A program made the translations under genes and the position numbers. A stretch of 64,000 bases of DNA from Lysinibacillus piscis (GTDB lineage: Bacteria; Bacillota; Bacilli; Bacillales_A; Planococcaceae): positions 144,598-208,597 of the forward strand of contig NZ_BRZA01000004.1 of NCBI RefSeq assembly GCF_026012395.1. The letters are read 5' to 3'. Below, one piece after another: positions 26,612-35,444 of this stretch (the first letter of the stretch is position 1; every line of letters begins with the position of its first letter). The notes below the pieces were generated by a model. It worked only from the letters and a program-made list of their open reading frames with translations. It was not told where the DNA came from and did no database searches.

Positions 26612-28219
26612 ATGACAACTGCAACAAAAACAATTAACGTATTTATCGCCGACCCATTAAGTGAGGATGGTATTTTCCCACTTCGACAAGAACAAAATTT
26701 AGACTTGAATATCATTGTTGATACTGGTTTAACACAAGAAGAACTCATCGCCAAAATTTCGGATGTCGATGTATTATTAGTACGCTCTCAAACAACGGTA
26801 ACACGTGAAGTTATTGAAGCGGCAAAAAATTTGAAATTAATTGGTCGTGCGGGTGTTGGCGTTGATAATATTGACCTTGCCGCTGCTACTGAACATGGCA
26901 TTATTGTCGTAAATGCTCCAGATGGTAACACGAACTCTGCTGCAGAGCATACGATTGCCATGATGACCTCTCTTGCACGTCATATTCCACAAGCCTTCAA
27001 CACCTTGAAAAATGGCAAGTGGGACCGTAAATCATATGTAGGAGTTGAATTAAAAAATAAAACATTAGGTGTTGTTGGTTTCGGACGTATTGGCGTGGAA
27101 GTGGCTTATCGTGCGAAAGGGCAACGTATGAATATTCTGGCATACGATCCATTTTTAACAGATGAGCGTGCAAAAGAATTAGGTGTGACAAAAGCGACGG
27201 TTGAAGAAATTTGTGAAGCGGCGGATTTTATCACAGTGCATACACCACTACTCCCTGAAACACGTAACCTACTGAACAAAGATAAATTTGCCATGATGAA
27301 AGATGGCGTACGCATTATTAACTGTGCACGTGGTGGTATTATTAATGAAGACGATTTATATGATGCGATTGTCGAAGGTAAAGTGGCAGGGGCTGCGCTT
27401 GACGTATTTGTATCAGAGCCAGCAACAGACCATAAACTACTGACATTACCACAAGTCATTGCCACACCACATTTAGGAGCGTCTACGATTGAGGCACAGG
27501 AATCTGTGGCCGTTGATGTTTCAAACGATATCATTAAATTTTATAAAACAGGTACTGTGACAAACCCAGTGAATATGCCATCTATTCCAAAAGAATTACT
27601 CGCACAGGTAGAGCCTTTCTTTGAATTAGCTGAAAAACTTGGTGCCTTTTTATCACAAGTAACAGCCGAGCCAGTAAAAGAAATCCATTTATCTTATGCA
27701 GGTCAAATCGCCAACTATGATGTTCGCCCGTTAACATCCAATGCACTCAAAGGCTTATTGTCAAAAAATCATGGTAATCATGTCAATGATGTCAATGCTC
27801 GTTATTTATCTGAACGTATCGGCATGAAAATTAATGAGCATAAAACAACAACAGCAAAAGGCTTCACAAACTTAATTACGATTGAAGTGAAAACAGCGAA
27901 TGAGGTACACACTGTCGCTGGAACATTACTAAATGGTTTAGGAGCACGTATTGTGAAAGTTGAAAATTATGTAGTAGACGTTATACCACAAGGTAACCTA
28001 CTATATATTAAAAATACGGATAAGCCTGGCGCAATCGGTCGTGTAGCAACGAAATTAGCTGAAAAAGATATTAATATCGCTACAATGCAGGTTGGCCGTG
28101 CACAGGTAGGCGGAACAGCCGTGATGATGTTAACCGTTGATAACGTGGTCACAGAGGAAGATTTGAATTTTGTTGCACAGCTTGAAAATATTGATGAAGT
28201 AAAGGCGATTACACTATAA
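26612..28219 (+). CDS. serA: D-3-phosphoglycerate dehydrogenase
   Basis: 535 residues. First committed enzyme of serine synthesis, oxidising 3-phosphoglycerate with NAD. Long form: substrate-binding and NAD domains ([19 protein letters not shown]; catalytic His in ATPHLGAST, plus Arg in [10 protein letters not shown]), an intervening allosteric-substrate domain (about 320-450) and a C-terminal ACT domain (from about 455, [18 protein letters not shown]) for serine feedback. The real start is ATG 26612, 9 bases after AAAGGAG; the open frame extends upstream into the T-box leader and must not be included. Confidence 0.97.
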   Translation: MTTATKTINVFIADPLSEDGIFPLRQEQNLDLNIIVDTGLTQEELIAKISDVDVLLVRSQTTVTREVIEAAKNLKLIGRAGVGVDNIDLAAATEHGIIVVNAPDGNTNSAAEHTIAMMTSLARHIPQAFNTLKNGKWDRKSYVGVELKNKTLGVVGFGRIGVEVAYRAKGQRMNILAYDPFLTDERAKELGVTKATVEEICEAADFITVHTPLLPETRNLLNKDKFAMMKDGVRIINCARGGIINEDDLYDAIVEGKVAGAALDVFVSEPATDHKLLTLPQVIATPHLGASTIEAQESVAVDVSNDIIKFYKTGTVTNPVNMPSIPKELLAQVEPFFELAEKLGAFLSQVTAEPVKEIHLSYAGQIANYDVRPLTSNALKGLLSKNHGNHVNDVNARYLSERIGMKINEHKTTTAKGFTNLITIEVKTANEVHTVAGTLLNGLGARIVKVENYVVDVIPQGNLLYIKNTDKPGAIGRVATKLAEKDINIATMQVGRAQVGGTAVMMLTVDNVVTEEDLNFVAQLENIDEVKAITL

Positions 28220-28231
28220 AATAAATCTAAG

Positions 28232-28268
28232 TAGCTCTTCGTTTCTTTTGACGAAGAGCTATTTTTAT
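28232..28268 (+). terminator. Terminator after serA
   Basis: Stem TAGCTCTTCGT/ACGAAGAGCTA (28232-28242 and 28251-28261) followed by TTTTTATG. Confidence 0.88.
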
Positions 28269-28337
28269 GAATGATTATTCTATAAATTGATACTTTTCTC
28301 CAAGTCATTCGTCTTTAAGGATAAGGAGGTGTAGATA

Positions 28338-28829
28338 GTGACGCTTGAGGAGCTATTTTATTTACATAATCAAACCATTTTCAAATACTTATATTACTTA
28401 CTCAATGATGAAAAACTAGCGGAGGATTTCACACAGGAAACCTTTACTCGCTTTTTGCATTACGAGAAAAGCATTAAAGCAGGTGCAGAGCTGGCATGGC
28501 TACGGCGTACTGCTCGTAATCTTGCCTATGACCATTATCGACGTAAAAGGCTTATTCAATTTGTACCATTTCTACAGGGGCATGAAGAACAAGAGCCGAT
28601 TTCACCTCATCAATGGCTACTTCAACAAGAGGAGGCTAAAGCGCTTTATCTCGCTATTCGTCAGCTAAAGCTCTCCTATCGAGATGTCATTATTTTACGC
28701 AAAATTGAAGGCTTGTCCATTCAAGAGACGTGTGATGTACTCGGTTGGAACGAAGGCAAAGTAAAAAATACACTAAAACGTGCACTAGCCGTATTACAAA
28801 AACAGCTTGGAGGTGATTGGGATGACTAA
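28338..28829 (+). CDS. RNA polymerase sigma factor, ECF type
   Basis: 163 residues. Region 2 (about 5-75) has LYYLLNDEKLAEDFTQETFTRF and WLRRTARNLAYDHYRRKR, and region 4 (about 105-158) has LSYRDVIILRKIEGLSIQETC followed by WNEGKVKNTLKRAL: the standard ECF layout. The start is GTG/ATG 28338 after AAGGAGGTG. It overlaps the next gene by 8 bases, the usual arrangement of an ECF factor and its membrane anti-sigma. The group cannot be named; target promoters not determined. Confidence 0.88.
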   Translation: MTLEELFYLHNQTIFKYLYYLLNDEKLAEDFTQETFTRFLHYEKSIKAGAELAWLRRTARNLAYDHYRRKRLIQFVPFLQGHEEQEPISPHQWLLQQEEAKALYLAIRQLKLSYRDVIILRKIEGLSIQETCDVLGWNEGKVKNTLKRALAVLQKQLGGDWDD

Positions 28830-29694
28830 AGAAAAAACATGGCAGCATTTACGAGAATTAGCTCCAACTAAGCAGCAGCAAAATAACATGTTACGTGAAA
28901 TACGTTTATCTAAAAAAGCAACCTCATGGAAAATTTCAGCCGTATCACTATTATTTATCGCTGTCCTAACAATTTTAGCTTTATCCTTCCTTCAAACACC
29001 GTTAGATATAGCAACCACTACGGATGAAGCTAAAGAGATTGCCAAAATATATGTACGAGATAATGATAAGCAAGATCGCTTTCTTGCCAAGGCATCCTGT
29101 TTATATGTAGTCGCACAGAAATGTTATAAAAATCAGGATGTATTACTACAATTTCAGCAAGCCATGGCAACTGCAAAGTCTCCTCCACCAATGTCCCTTG
29201 TTTTAAAACAGGATGTATTAATTGTTTATACAGATGGCACACAGGAGCAATGGAAAGTTGCAGGGAGATATATGACCAATATTCATACACAACAGGTAAT
29301 CCAGCTAGAGCAGCCAGTTAGCTCCTTATTATTCGTTTTTCGAGACCAGATGCAGTTACTACTGGGGTATGGTTTCTTGTTTTTATCACATTTTATTTTA
29401 TGGATAACAAAACATAAAGTGCCACATATTAAACGGCGTGCTTTTGCTGCAAATGTGGAGCATATGATTGCAAATGGTGTGATGCTACTGCTATTTGCAA
29501 TCCTATTAGCCACTGTTTATTTCCTAACAGCAACACTTCATGCATTTTGGATTTATGGAGCGTTTATTATTTATTCTACTATGCAAGTATACTATCGTAA
29601 AAAAGCAGGTGAGCCACGTATCTATATATTAGCATGTGCGCTTAATCAGCTTTGCATCGGGCTAGCATTTACAATACTCTTTTTTGTCTATTGA
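28822..29694 (+). CDS. Putative membrane anti-sigma or regulatory partner
   Basis: 290 residues from ATG 28822, 6-7 bases after GGAGGTGAT (a TTG at 28807 precedes that site). The short cytosolic N-terminus (about 1-35) lacks the HxxxCxxC zinc motif of ZAS-type anti-sigmas. One membrane helix (about 37-57) is followed by a roughly 115-residue external part with two nearby cysteines (ASCLYVVAQKC), then four hydrophobic segments (about 180-195, 215-240, 243-262 and 270-290). The topology is unusual for an anti-sigma factor. Role as regulator of the sigma factor is inferred from overlap only. Confidence 0.6.
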   Translation: MTKEKTWQHLRELAPTKQQQNNMLREIRLSKKATSWKISAVSLLFIAVLTILALSFLQTPLDIATTTDEAKEIAKIYVRDNDKQDRFLAKASCLYVVAQKCYKNQDVLLQFQQAMATAKSPPPMSLVLKQDVLIVYTDGTQEQWKVAGRYMTNIHTQQVIQLEQPVSSLLFVFRDQMQLLLGYGFLFLSHFILWITKHKVPHIKRRAFAANVEHMIANGVMLLLFAILLATVYFLTATLHAFWIYGAFIIYSTMQVYYRKKAGEPRIYILACALNQLCIGLAFTILFFVY

Positions 29695-29736
29695 ACCCTT
29701 ATTGAAATTCTATCCGTCACTTTTATTTAACACACT

Positions 29737-29774
29737 AAAAAGCCGAACGAAAAAATTTTTTCGTTCGGCTTTTA
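29737..29774. terminator. Bidirectional terminator
   Basis: 17-bp palindromic stem AAAGCCGAACGAAAAAA/TTTTTTCGTTCGGCTTT with almost no loop bases outside the A/T block; serves the sigma operon and the HAD gene. Confidence 0.85.
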
Positions 29775-29775
29775 T

Positions 29776-30567
29776 TCAGTCTATTGTCTGCACAAGCGCT
29801 AGTAATGCTGTTAAAGAATCCACTTCATAAGTCGGTGTCACCGTGCCATTAACCGTCGTATGTTCTCGATTAATCCACACATTGCGCATCCCTACACGAG
29901 AAGAGCCTAAAATATCGGTATTCAAATTGTCACCTACCATAATGGCTTCATCTGCTGTTACACCTGCTTTTTCCATCACATACTCAAAAATCGTAGCGTC
30001 TGGTTTGCCTTTTCCAAAGTCACCAGAAATAATAATATGGTCAAAATATGGTGCAATTTCTGGTGTAATGTCTAGCTTTAAATTTTGCAAACTGGGTGCA
30101 CCATTTGTTAATAACACAAGCTGGTATTTGCCCTTTAGCGCATCTAACACAGCAAATGTATCCTCATATAAAAATGGTGATGCCTTACGCTCTGCTACAA
30201 AACGTTCACCTAGCTCTGCACCTAGTTGCACGTCAGCAATACCAAGTGCAGCTAATCCCTTTGTCCAAGCAGTAGCACGATAGCTTGGTGCAATGTCCTT
30301 CATTTTTTGGAAGGAATCTGTTGGGTCATCAAATGTGCCCCAAAGCCCTTCAAATGGATTGATACCAATTAATACCGTATAATCATATGTTTCATAGCTT
30401 TCATACAAAGCACGTGCCTCTTTACGCACCGCATCTTCTAACGCCTCTGCACTCACAGGATGAATCGTCGCTGCATAGGTACATGTCTTTTCAAAAGCTA
30501 CTTGGATTGATTTTTTATCCCATAATAATGTATCATCTAAATCAAAAATAACCGTTTTAATCGTCAT
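29776..30567 (-). CDS. HAD-superfamily hydrolase, YjjG-like
   Basis: 263 residues. Motif I DLDDTLLWD (nucleophile Asp9 and Asp11), motif II LLTNGAPSLQ, motif III Lys in FGKGKPDATIF, and motif IV VGDNLNTDILGSSRVGM are all intact, so it should be an active Mg-dependent phosphatase. The cap lies between motifs I and II (about 17-105). Resembles YjjG-type pyrimidine nucleotidases and YsaA-type phosphatases; the substrate is not certain. Cytosolic, monocistronic, ATG after AGGAGCTGACGTT. Confidence 0.85.
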   Translation of the reverse strand: MTIKTVIFDLDDTLLWDKKSIQVAFEKTCTYAATIHPVSAEALEDAVRKEARALYESYETYDYTVLIGINPFEGLWGTFDDPTDSFQKMKDIAPSYRATAWTKGLAALGIADVQLGAELGERFVAERKASPFLYEDTFAVLDALKGKYQLVLLTNGAPSLQNLKLDITPEIAPYFDHIIISGDFGKGKPDATIFEYVMEKAGVTADEAIMVGDNLNTDILGSSRVGMRNVWINREHTTVNGTVTPTYEVDSLTALLALVQTID

Positions 30568-30643
30568 AACGTCAGCTCCTACTTTTTATAATCCCCTCCT
30601 ATATTATCAAAATTTTCAGTCGAGTAGCATCCCATTCACAAAT

Positions 30644-30895
30644 TTACTCAAAATGTTGACGTTTTTTACGCAATCGAGCCATTAAATTTTGCATTGCTGC
30701 TCTTTTTTGCGCTGTTTCCTCATGCAAAATTTCCAAATGTTCACCCGTAATCAATACCCGATCGCCCACTTGCACAGGCTGTGTTAAAGAGACAAGCTCC
30801 ACCAAATGCTCCTCTTCCTCATCAGGATACTTTAAAAACACTGCATAGCCATCCTCAATACGATCTAATGTATATTTAGTCGAGCTCACTAACAA
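30644..30895 (-). CDS. DUF3006-family protein
   Basis: 83 residues. The first 60 form a small beta-barrel (YTLDRIEDGYAVFLKYPDEEEE, then VQVGDRVLITGEHLEIL); the end is helical and basic (LMARLRKKRQ). DUF3006 genes are often found beside ComEC/Rec2-like metallo-beta-lactamase genes, as here: it starts 20 bases inside the upstream gene, so translation is coupled. Function unknown; a nucleic-acid or partner-binding module is a guess. Confidence 0.8.
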   Translation of the reverse strand: MLVSSTKYTLDRIEDGYAVFLKYPDEEEEHLVELVSLTQPVQVGDRVLITGEHLEILHEETAQKRAAMQNLMARLRKKRQHFE

Positions 30896-32033
30896 TCTCC
30901 CCCTTCACATTGCGTAATTGTGCTGCATCACCATCATTGAGCCAAATTTGCTTTGTTGTCCATTGCAAATAATTTTTCCCTTGCTTCGCATTGACACCAC
31001 TCATCACATAAATCGTTTTGCCTGGCTGTAGCGTGACATTTGGGAAATTAAATACTTGATTTCCTTCAACAGATACAAGCTGCCAACCTTGTAAAGATAC
31101 CGCTTCACTACTGTTATTCTGAATGCCGACAATCTCTTGCACTAAATCCTTACTAACAATCTCAATACCTCCTGCTACTGGACTAACCTCTGACCATTGC
31201 TTACCATTCACTGCATATTTCACACCATCCGTAGCAATCGTAATAGTGCCCATCTCTGCTGTAGCATAAATTTCACTACCCATCGCCTGCAAGCGCTCTA
31301 CCACCTCTGCATGTGGATGACCATATTTATTATCCTGCCCATAGCTTAAAACCGTAACCTCTGGATGCACCGCTTGAATAAAACTTTCTGAGCTGCTTGT
31401 ATTAGAGCCATGATGACCTGCCTTTAACACTGTTGCCCTCACATCACGCATGTCTTTTTCTATCGCTATACCTGCATCAGCAGTCAATAAAAAGGACACT
31501 TGCCCATACGTTATCTTTAAAACAATGGAGGCATCATTGTTATCGACTGCCTGTTCATCCGCATGTAACACCTTTACTTGAATAGCCTCATCAAATGCGA
31601 GCGTGTCACCTGTTTGTGGTACATCATACGGAATATTTTTCGTATCCACTAATGTTAATAATTCCTCAAATGTTTGAGATGTATGTACTTTACCTGAATC
31701 ATAAAATTGCCCAACCTTCAATGTGCTTAATACAGGAATCAACCCACCAATATGATCAGCATCAGGATGTGTTGCAACAACGATATCAAGTTTCGTCATG
31801 CCAAGGCTTTTGATGTATGACACAACATTTTGCCCTGCTCCCTTCACCCCACCATCTACAAGCATCGTTTTACCATTCGGCGATTCAATCAAAATCGAAT
31901 CCCCCTGTCCAACATCAATAAAATGCACCTTCATCTCATGTCCAGCCGAAACAGGTACTTTCTCTGTTGGCACCATTTCGATACAGCCTGCCAATATAAA
32001 TAAACAGAGCAATAACCCTAACCATTTTTTCAT
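30876..32033 (-). CDS. ComEC/Rec2-type metallo-beta-lactamase lipoprotein with lamin-tail domain
   Basis: 385 residues. The signal peptide with lipobox FILAGC places it outside the membrane. The metallo-beta-lactamase domain (about 30-270) shows FIDVGQGDSILIES, the metal motif THPDADHIGG (H-x-D-x-D-H), LLTADAG, and KAGHHGSNTSS, the pattern of the nuclease-like ComEC C-terminal domain. The last roughly 100 residues form a lamin-tail (LTD) beta domain (VGIQNNSSEAVSLQGWQL, IWLNDGDAAQL). It may be a secreted DNA-degrading or DNA-uptake enzyme. It lies upstream of, and overlaps, the DUF3006 gene. Confidence 0.87.
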   Translation of the reverse strand: MKKWLGLLLCLFILAGCIEMVPTEKVPVSAGHEMKVHFIDVGQGDSILIESPNGKTMLVDGGVKGAGQNVVSYIKSLGMTKLDIVVATHPDADHIGGLIPVLSTLKVGQFYDSGKVHTSQTFEELLTLVDTKNIPYDVPQTGDTLAFDEAIQVKVLHADEQAVDNNDASIVLKITYGQVSFLLTADAGIAIEKDMRDVRATVLKAGHHGSNTSSSESFIQAVHPEVTVLSYGQDNKYGHPHAEVVERLQAMGSEIYATAEMGTITIATDGVKYAVNGKQWSEVSPVAGGIEIVSKDLVQEIVGIQNNSSEAVSLQGWQLVSVEGNQVFNFPNVTLQPGKTIYVMSGVNAKQGKNYLQWTTKQIWLNDGDAAQLRNVKGEIVSELD

Positions 32034-32149
32034 TACCTTATTTCCTCCAATAGCTTTTGATTTTACTAAATCTCCATCAACTTAAGTTCTCCTATAGTTC
32101 AAATTTCTTCTATTATACGCTTTCCCTTTACTTCATCCAATTCAATAGT

Positions 32150-32193
32150 AAAAGGCAGAAAGAAGGTTTACACCATCTTCCTGCCTTAAAAAT
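32150..32193 (-). terminator. Terminator of the symporter gene
   Basis: On the minus strand arms AAGGCAGGAAGA and TCTTTCTGCCTT are followed by TT and AT-rich sequence; imperfect but well placed. Confidence 0.65.
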
Positions 32194-32198
32194 AATAT

Positions 32199-33644
32199 TT
32201 ATATAGTTTTTTCTTCTTTCACATCTGGGAATAGTAATGAGAAGATAACACCAACGATTAAACAAATAAAGAAGGTCGATGCTTTTGCTGATACAATTGC
32301 TTCCAATGGCGATAATGACCACGCAATCGCACTAACAAAGCCAACTACAATGGTTGCAACGACACCAACACCTGATACACGCTTCCAGAAAAAGATTAAC
32401 AAAATAATAACAGAGAACGTATTACCAATACCTGCCCATGCAAAGGATACAAGACTATAAATCACTGAACCAGATTTTAGTGAAATAATAATTCCAACAA
32501 CACCACTAATTGCTGCTACAAGACGTGATAAATGTACCAAGCCTTTACTTGAAATATTCCAACGCAATGTTTTATGAATAATATCTTCACTAATCGATGT
32601 TGTAATGACTAATAGCTGAGAAGAAGCTGTCGACATAATCGCTGCTAAAATCCCCGCTACGATAATTCCTGCTACCCAAGGCGGTAAAATATCAAAAACC
32701 ATATGTGGTAAAATCATTTCCGCATCCTCTATCGTGCCTTGTTTGTACAATGTAGAAGCAAAAATAGCTGATAAAAATGCACCTACATAGACAACTAATG
32801 TCCAAAGAATAGCCATATTCCGCCCTGTTACGCGCTCTTTTTCCGTTGTCATCGCCATAAAACGAGAGCTTAACTGGGGTTGTCCACCTAACCAGCCGAA
32901 GAACCATGAAATATTCGTAAATAGCATTGCTCCTAAAGCTAGTCCATTCAAACCACCAACCCAGCTATCTGCACCATTGCCCATATTTGCAAGTTCAGTG
33001 GATATACTTAATCCTTGATGTTGAATTTCCATATAGGCTGCAATCGGTACAATTACAAAGGAAATTAGCATTAAAAAGCTTTGAATTGTATCTGTCCATA
33101 CAACTGACATAAAGCCACCCATACAAGAGTAAAAAATAATTATCACAGCAATAATAATTGTCCCCCATGTAATATTGAGACCTGAGAATGAATAAATCGT
33201 TTTACCCATCCCTGAAAATTGCGCTGCTAAATAACATGTAAAGAACAACACCATAACAGCAGAAGCTAGCCAACGAATAATATCTGCGTGCTTTGGAAAT
33301 TTTACTGCAATATAATCTGTTAAGCTATTTACTTTGTATTTTTGTTGTTCTAGCATAAAGCGTTTTGATAAAAAGAGCCATGATACAACTACTCCTAATA
33401 ACATGCCTGATAAAATCCATACACCTGATAAACCAGCCATATAAATAAAGCCAATTGCCCCTAAAAACATATAGGCAGACTCACCTGTAGCTCGCTCTGA
33501 AAAGGCTAATGCCCATCCTGGTAATTTATTACCTCCAAGAAAGTATTCATTATGTGATAAATCTTTTTTACTAAAATAAATTCCCACTGCAAGCATTGCC
33601 AACAAATAGATAATAATTTCTACATAAACAATCGTATGCATCAT
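32199..33644 (-). CDS. Sodium/solute symporter family protein (PutP-like)
   Basis: 481-residue membrane protein of the SSS family with about 13 hydrophobic segments. The N-terminal NEYFLGGNKLPGWALAFSERATGESAYMF and WLGGQPQLSSRFMA (the PutP sodium-proline signature region, R/M-A) and the SQLLVITTSISEDI segment point to a proline-type transporter; closely related family members carry other amino acids or organic acids. ATG 33644 follows GGAGGA by 6-7 bases. No regulatory partner gene adjacent; the LysR gene downstream reads in the same direction. Confidence 0.85.
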   Translation of the reverse strand: MMHTIVYVEIIIYLLAMLAVGIYFSKKDLSHNEYFLGGNKLPGWALAFSERATGESAYMFLGAIGFIYMAGLSGVWILSGMLLGVVVSWLFLSKRFMLEQQKYKVNSLTDYIAVKFPKHADIIRWLASAVMVLFFTCYLAAQFSGMGKTIYSFSGLNITWGTIIIAVIIIFYSCMGGFMSVVWTDTIQSFLMLISFVIVPIAAYMEIQHQGLSISTELANMGNGADSWVGGLNGLALGAMLFTNISWFFGWLGGQPQLSSRFMAMTTEKERVTGRNMAILWTLVVYVGAFLSAIFASTLYKQGTIEDAEMILPHMVFDILPPWVAGIIVAGILAAIMSTASSQLLVITTSISEDIIHKTLRWNISSKGLVHLSRLVAAISGVVGIIISLKSGSVIYSLVSFAWAGIGNTFSVIILLIFFWKRVSGVGVVATIVVGFVSAIAWSLSPLEAIVSAKASTFFICLIVGVIFSLLFPDVKEEKTI

Positions 33645-33730
33645 TTTTCCTCCAATGTACCTCTCTGTTTTAATCCCAAGTGATTCTATCAGATATTATG
33701 GGGAAAATTTTCTTTTGTCAATATCCAAAA

Positions 33731-34606
33731 TTATAAAATTGCTGCAAATTGCTTTGAAATTTCTATAAACTTCAATGCCCCTGGTGACAGATGTACACTG
33801 TGTTTGAAGGCAATTCCCACCTGTCTACTATAATGCGCATCAAATTTTTTCTTCACCAAGTGTTGAGGAGCATGAACAAGTAAAGAGCTCGGTAAAATGG
33901 AAATACCTAAATTTTCGCTGACCATCGTTAAAATAACTTGGTCCACCGATAGCTCATACACAATATTAGGTCGAATTTTATGTTTCGATAACAAACGTGC
34001 TACATCGCGGTCAATCGTTCGTCTTGGCATAATCCAACGCTCATTTCTTAACTGTTCAAGCTGCAACTGCTGCTGAGCTACTAATGGGTGGTCCTTTGCC
34101 ATAATACAAAGCAGTTCATCATCAAAAACAGCTTCAAACTGTAGATGCTTAGAATGTGGTCCCACTAAAAAGCCAATATCGACAACACCTGTCTGTATCC
34201 ATTGCTCAATTTGATCGTAATCCCCCTCACGTAGCTCTATTTGTAATACGGGATAATGCTGTTCAAAATAGGCGAGCACTTTTGGTAATAATACAAGTGA
34301 AACACTAGGCAAAATCCCTACTATCAACGTACCACCTATTAAATTTTTTAAATTGGCCACCTCAGTTTCTAGCTGTTGCTGCTGCTGTAAAATCTTCAAA
34401 ATATGCTGAAAGACAACCTCTCCGTCTCTCGTCAGCTCAATATGATGGCGATTGCGAATAATAAGGGAAAGTCCAAATTCCTCCTCCAGTTTATGGATTG
34501 TATGACTAATAGCTGATTGTGTCAGATTGAGCTTCAAGCCCGTCTCTGTAAAGTTTCCTGTTTCAATAAGTGTTTGAAAAGCTAGATATTGCGCTAATGT
34601 TGCCAT
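33731..34606 (-). CDS. LysR-family transcriptional regulator
   Basis: 291 residues. The N-terminal winged helix (about 1-60) has FQTLIETGNFTETGLKLNLTQSAISHTIHKLEEE, followed by a linker helix and a periplasmic-binding-like effector domain (about 90-285). It lies divergent from the ATC hydrolase and carbamoylase genes, with 137 bases between, the usual place for a LysR activator of the divergent operon. A palindrome ATTATAA-N9-TTATAAT (34671-34693) lies in the gap. The effector may be an ATC-pathway intermediate; this is inference. Confidence 0.87.
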   Translation of the reverse strand: MATLAQYLAFQTLIETGNFTETGLKLNLTQSAISHTIHKLEEEFGLSLIIRNRHHIELTRDGEVVFQHILKILQQQQQLETEVANLKNLIGGTLIVGILPSVSLVLLPKVLAYFEQHYPVLQIELREGDYDQIEQWIQTGVVDIGFLVGPHSKHLQFEAVFDDELLCIMAKDHPLVAQQQLQLEQLRNERWIMPRRTIDRDVARLLSKHKIRPNIVYELSVDQVILTMVSENLGISILPSSLLVHAPQHLVKKKFDAHYSRQVGIAFKHSVHLSPGALKFIEISKQFAAIL

Positions 34607-34670
34607 CCTACTAATCAGCTCCTACTATGATTTTTTTTCATATTTGATTGTTGAATTATTCATTTGATTT

Positions 34671-34693
34671 ATTATAACATGCCATTTTATAAT
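34671..34693. promoter_or_regulatory. Palindrome between the LysR and ATC genes
   Basis: ATTATAA (34671-34677), 9 bases, TTATAAT (34687-34693). Possible LysR-type site; part of it may also serve as a -10 region. Confidence 0.45.
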
Positions 34694-34743
34694 TAATGCA
34701 AATTCCAAGTAGATTTATATGATTTGTAGAGGGGGCTAATCTC

Positions 34744-35439
34744 ATGGCTGAAGAAAAACTGATGATGAAGGCATTATCGATGGATGTGATTACAGCAAAA
34801 ATGTTTACAGAGCTGCATATTGCGATTACAGAGCAGTATGGAGAAGATGGTCGTCAGCTAGTACAACAAGGATTAACAGCATTCGGCTTAAAAGATGCAG
34901 AAGTGATGGCAAAAAAAGCGACGGCTGAAGGTGAAAACCATGCCTTTTATGATTATTTGCCGTTTGTTGTAGAAGGCCAAGAAAAATATGCTGATTTAAC
35001 GATTTATGCTCGTTTTGCTAAAATGTTTGCGCAAATTGCCAAAGCAGTTGTGGATGTCTATGGTGAAGAAGGACAACAAGTAGTGATGCGTGCTGTAGAG
35101 CGTTATGGTAATAAACGTGGAAAAGGCATTGCGCAACGTGCACGAACAAATGGCTTAGAAAATAGCATTGAACATTATTTAACAAATTACGATATGGGTC
35201 GCAGCACTTTATTTGAAATGGATACAGTTTATAAGCCAAATGAAATTGAGCAAACTTTCACACGCTGTCCATTTGGTCAACAATGGGCTGATGATGATAT
35301 GGGAGAGTACGGCATATTATATTGTAAAATGATTGACCCTGCCGTTGCAAAAGGCTATAACAAAAACTTTGAAGTCATCCATGATGAATATGTATTACGT
35401 GAAGGGCAGTGTCATTTCCAATTCCAAATGAAGGGATAA
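34744..35439 (+). CDS. L-2-amino-thiazoline-4-carboxylate (ATC) hydrolase family protein
   Basis: 231-residue cytosolic protein. The ATC hydrolase-type sequence includes AVERYGNKRGKGIAQRA (about 119-135), TRCPFGQQW with its Cys (about 175-183) and DPAVAKGYN (about 199-207). In Pseudomonas this class opens the thiazoline ring to N-carbamoyl-L-cysteine. The next gene, 5 bases downstream, encodes a carbamoylase which could release L-cysteine, so the pair forms a complete two-step route. The first ATG (34744) follows GAGGGGG. The family also contains members of unknown substrate, so substrate is inferred from the pair. Confidence 0.75.
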   Translation: MAEEKLMMKALSMDVITAKMFTELHIAITEQYGEDGRQLVQQGLTAFGLKDAEVMAKKATAEGENHAFYDYLPFVVEGQEKYADLTIYARFAKMFAQIAKAVVDVYGEEGQQVVMRAVERYGNKRGKGIAQRARTNGLENSIEHYLTNYDMGRSTLFEMDTVYKPNEIEQTFTRCPFGQQWADDDMGEYGILYCKMIDPAVAKGYNKNFEVIHDEYVLREGQCHFQFQMKG

Positions 35440-35444
35440 CCTAA

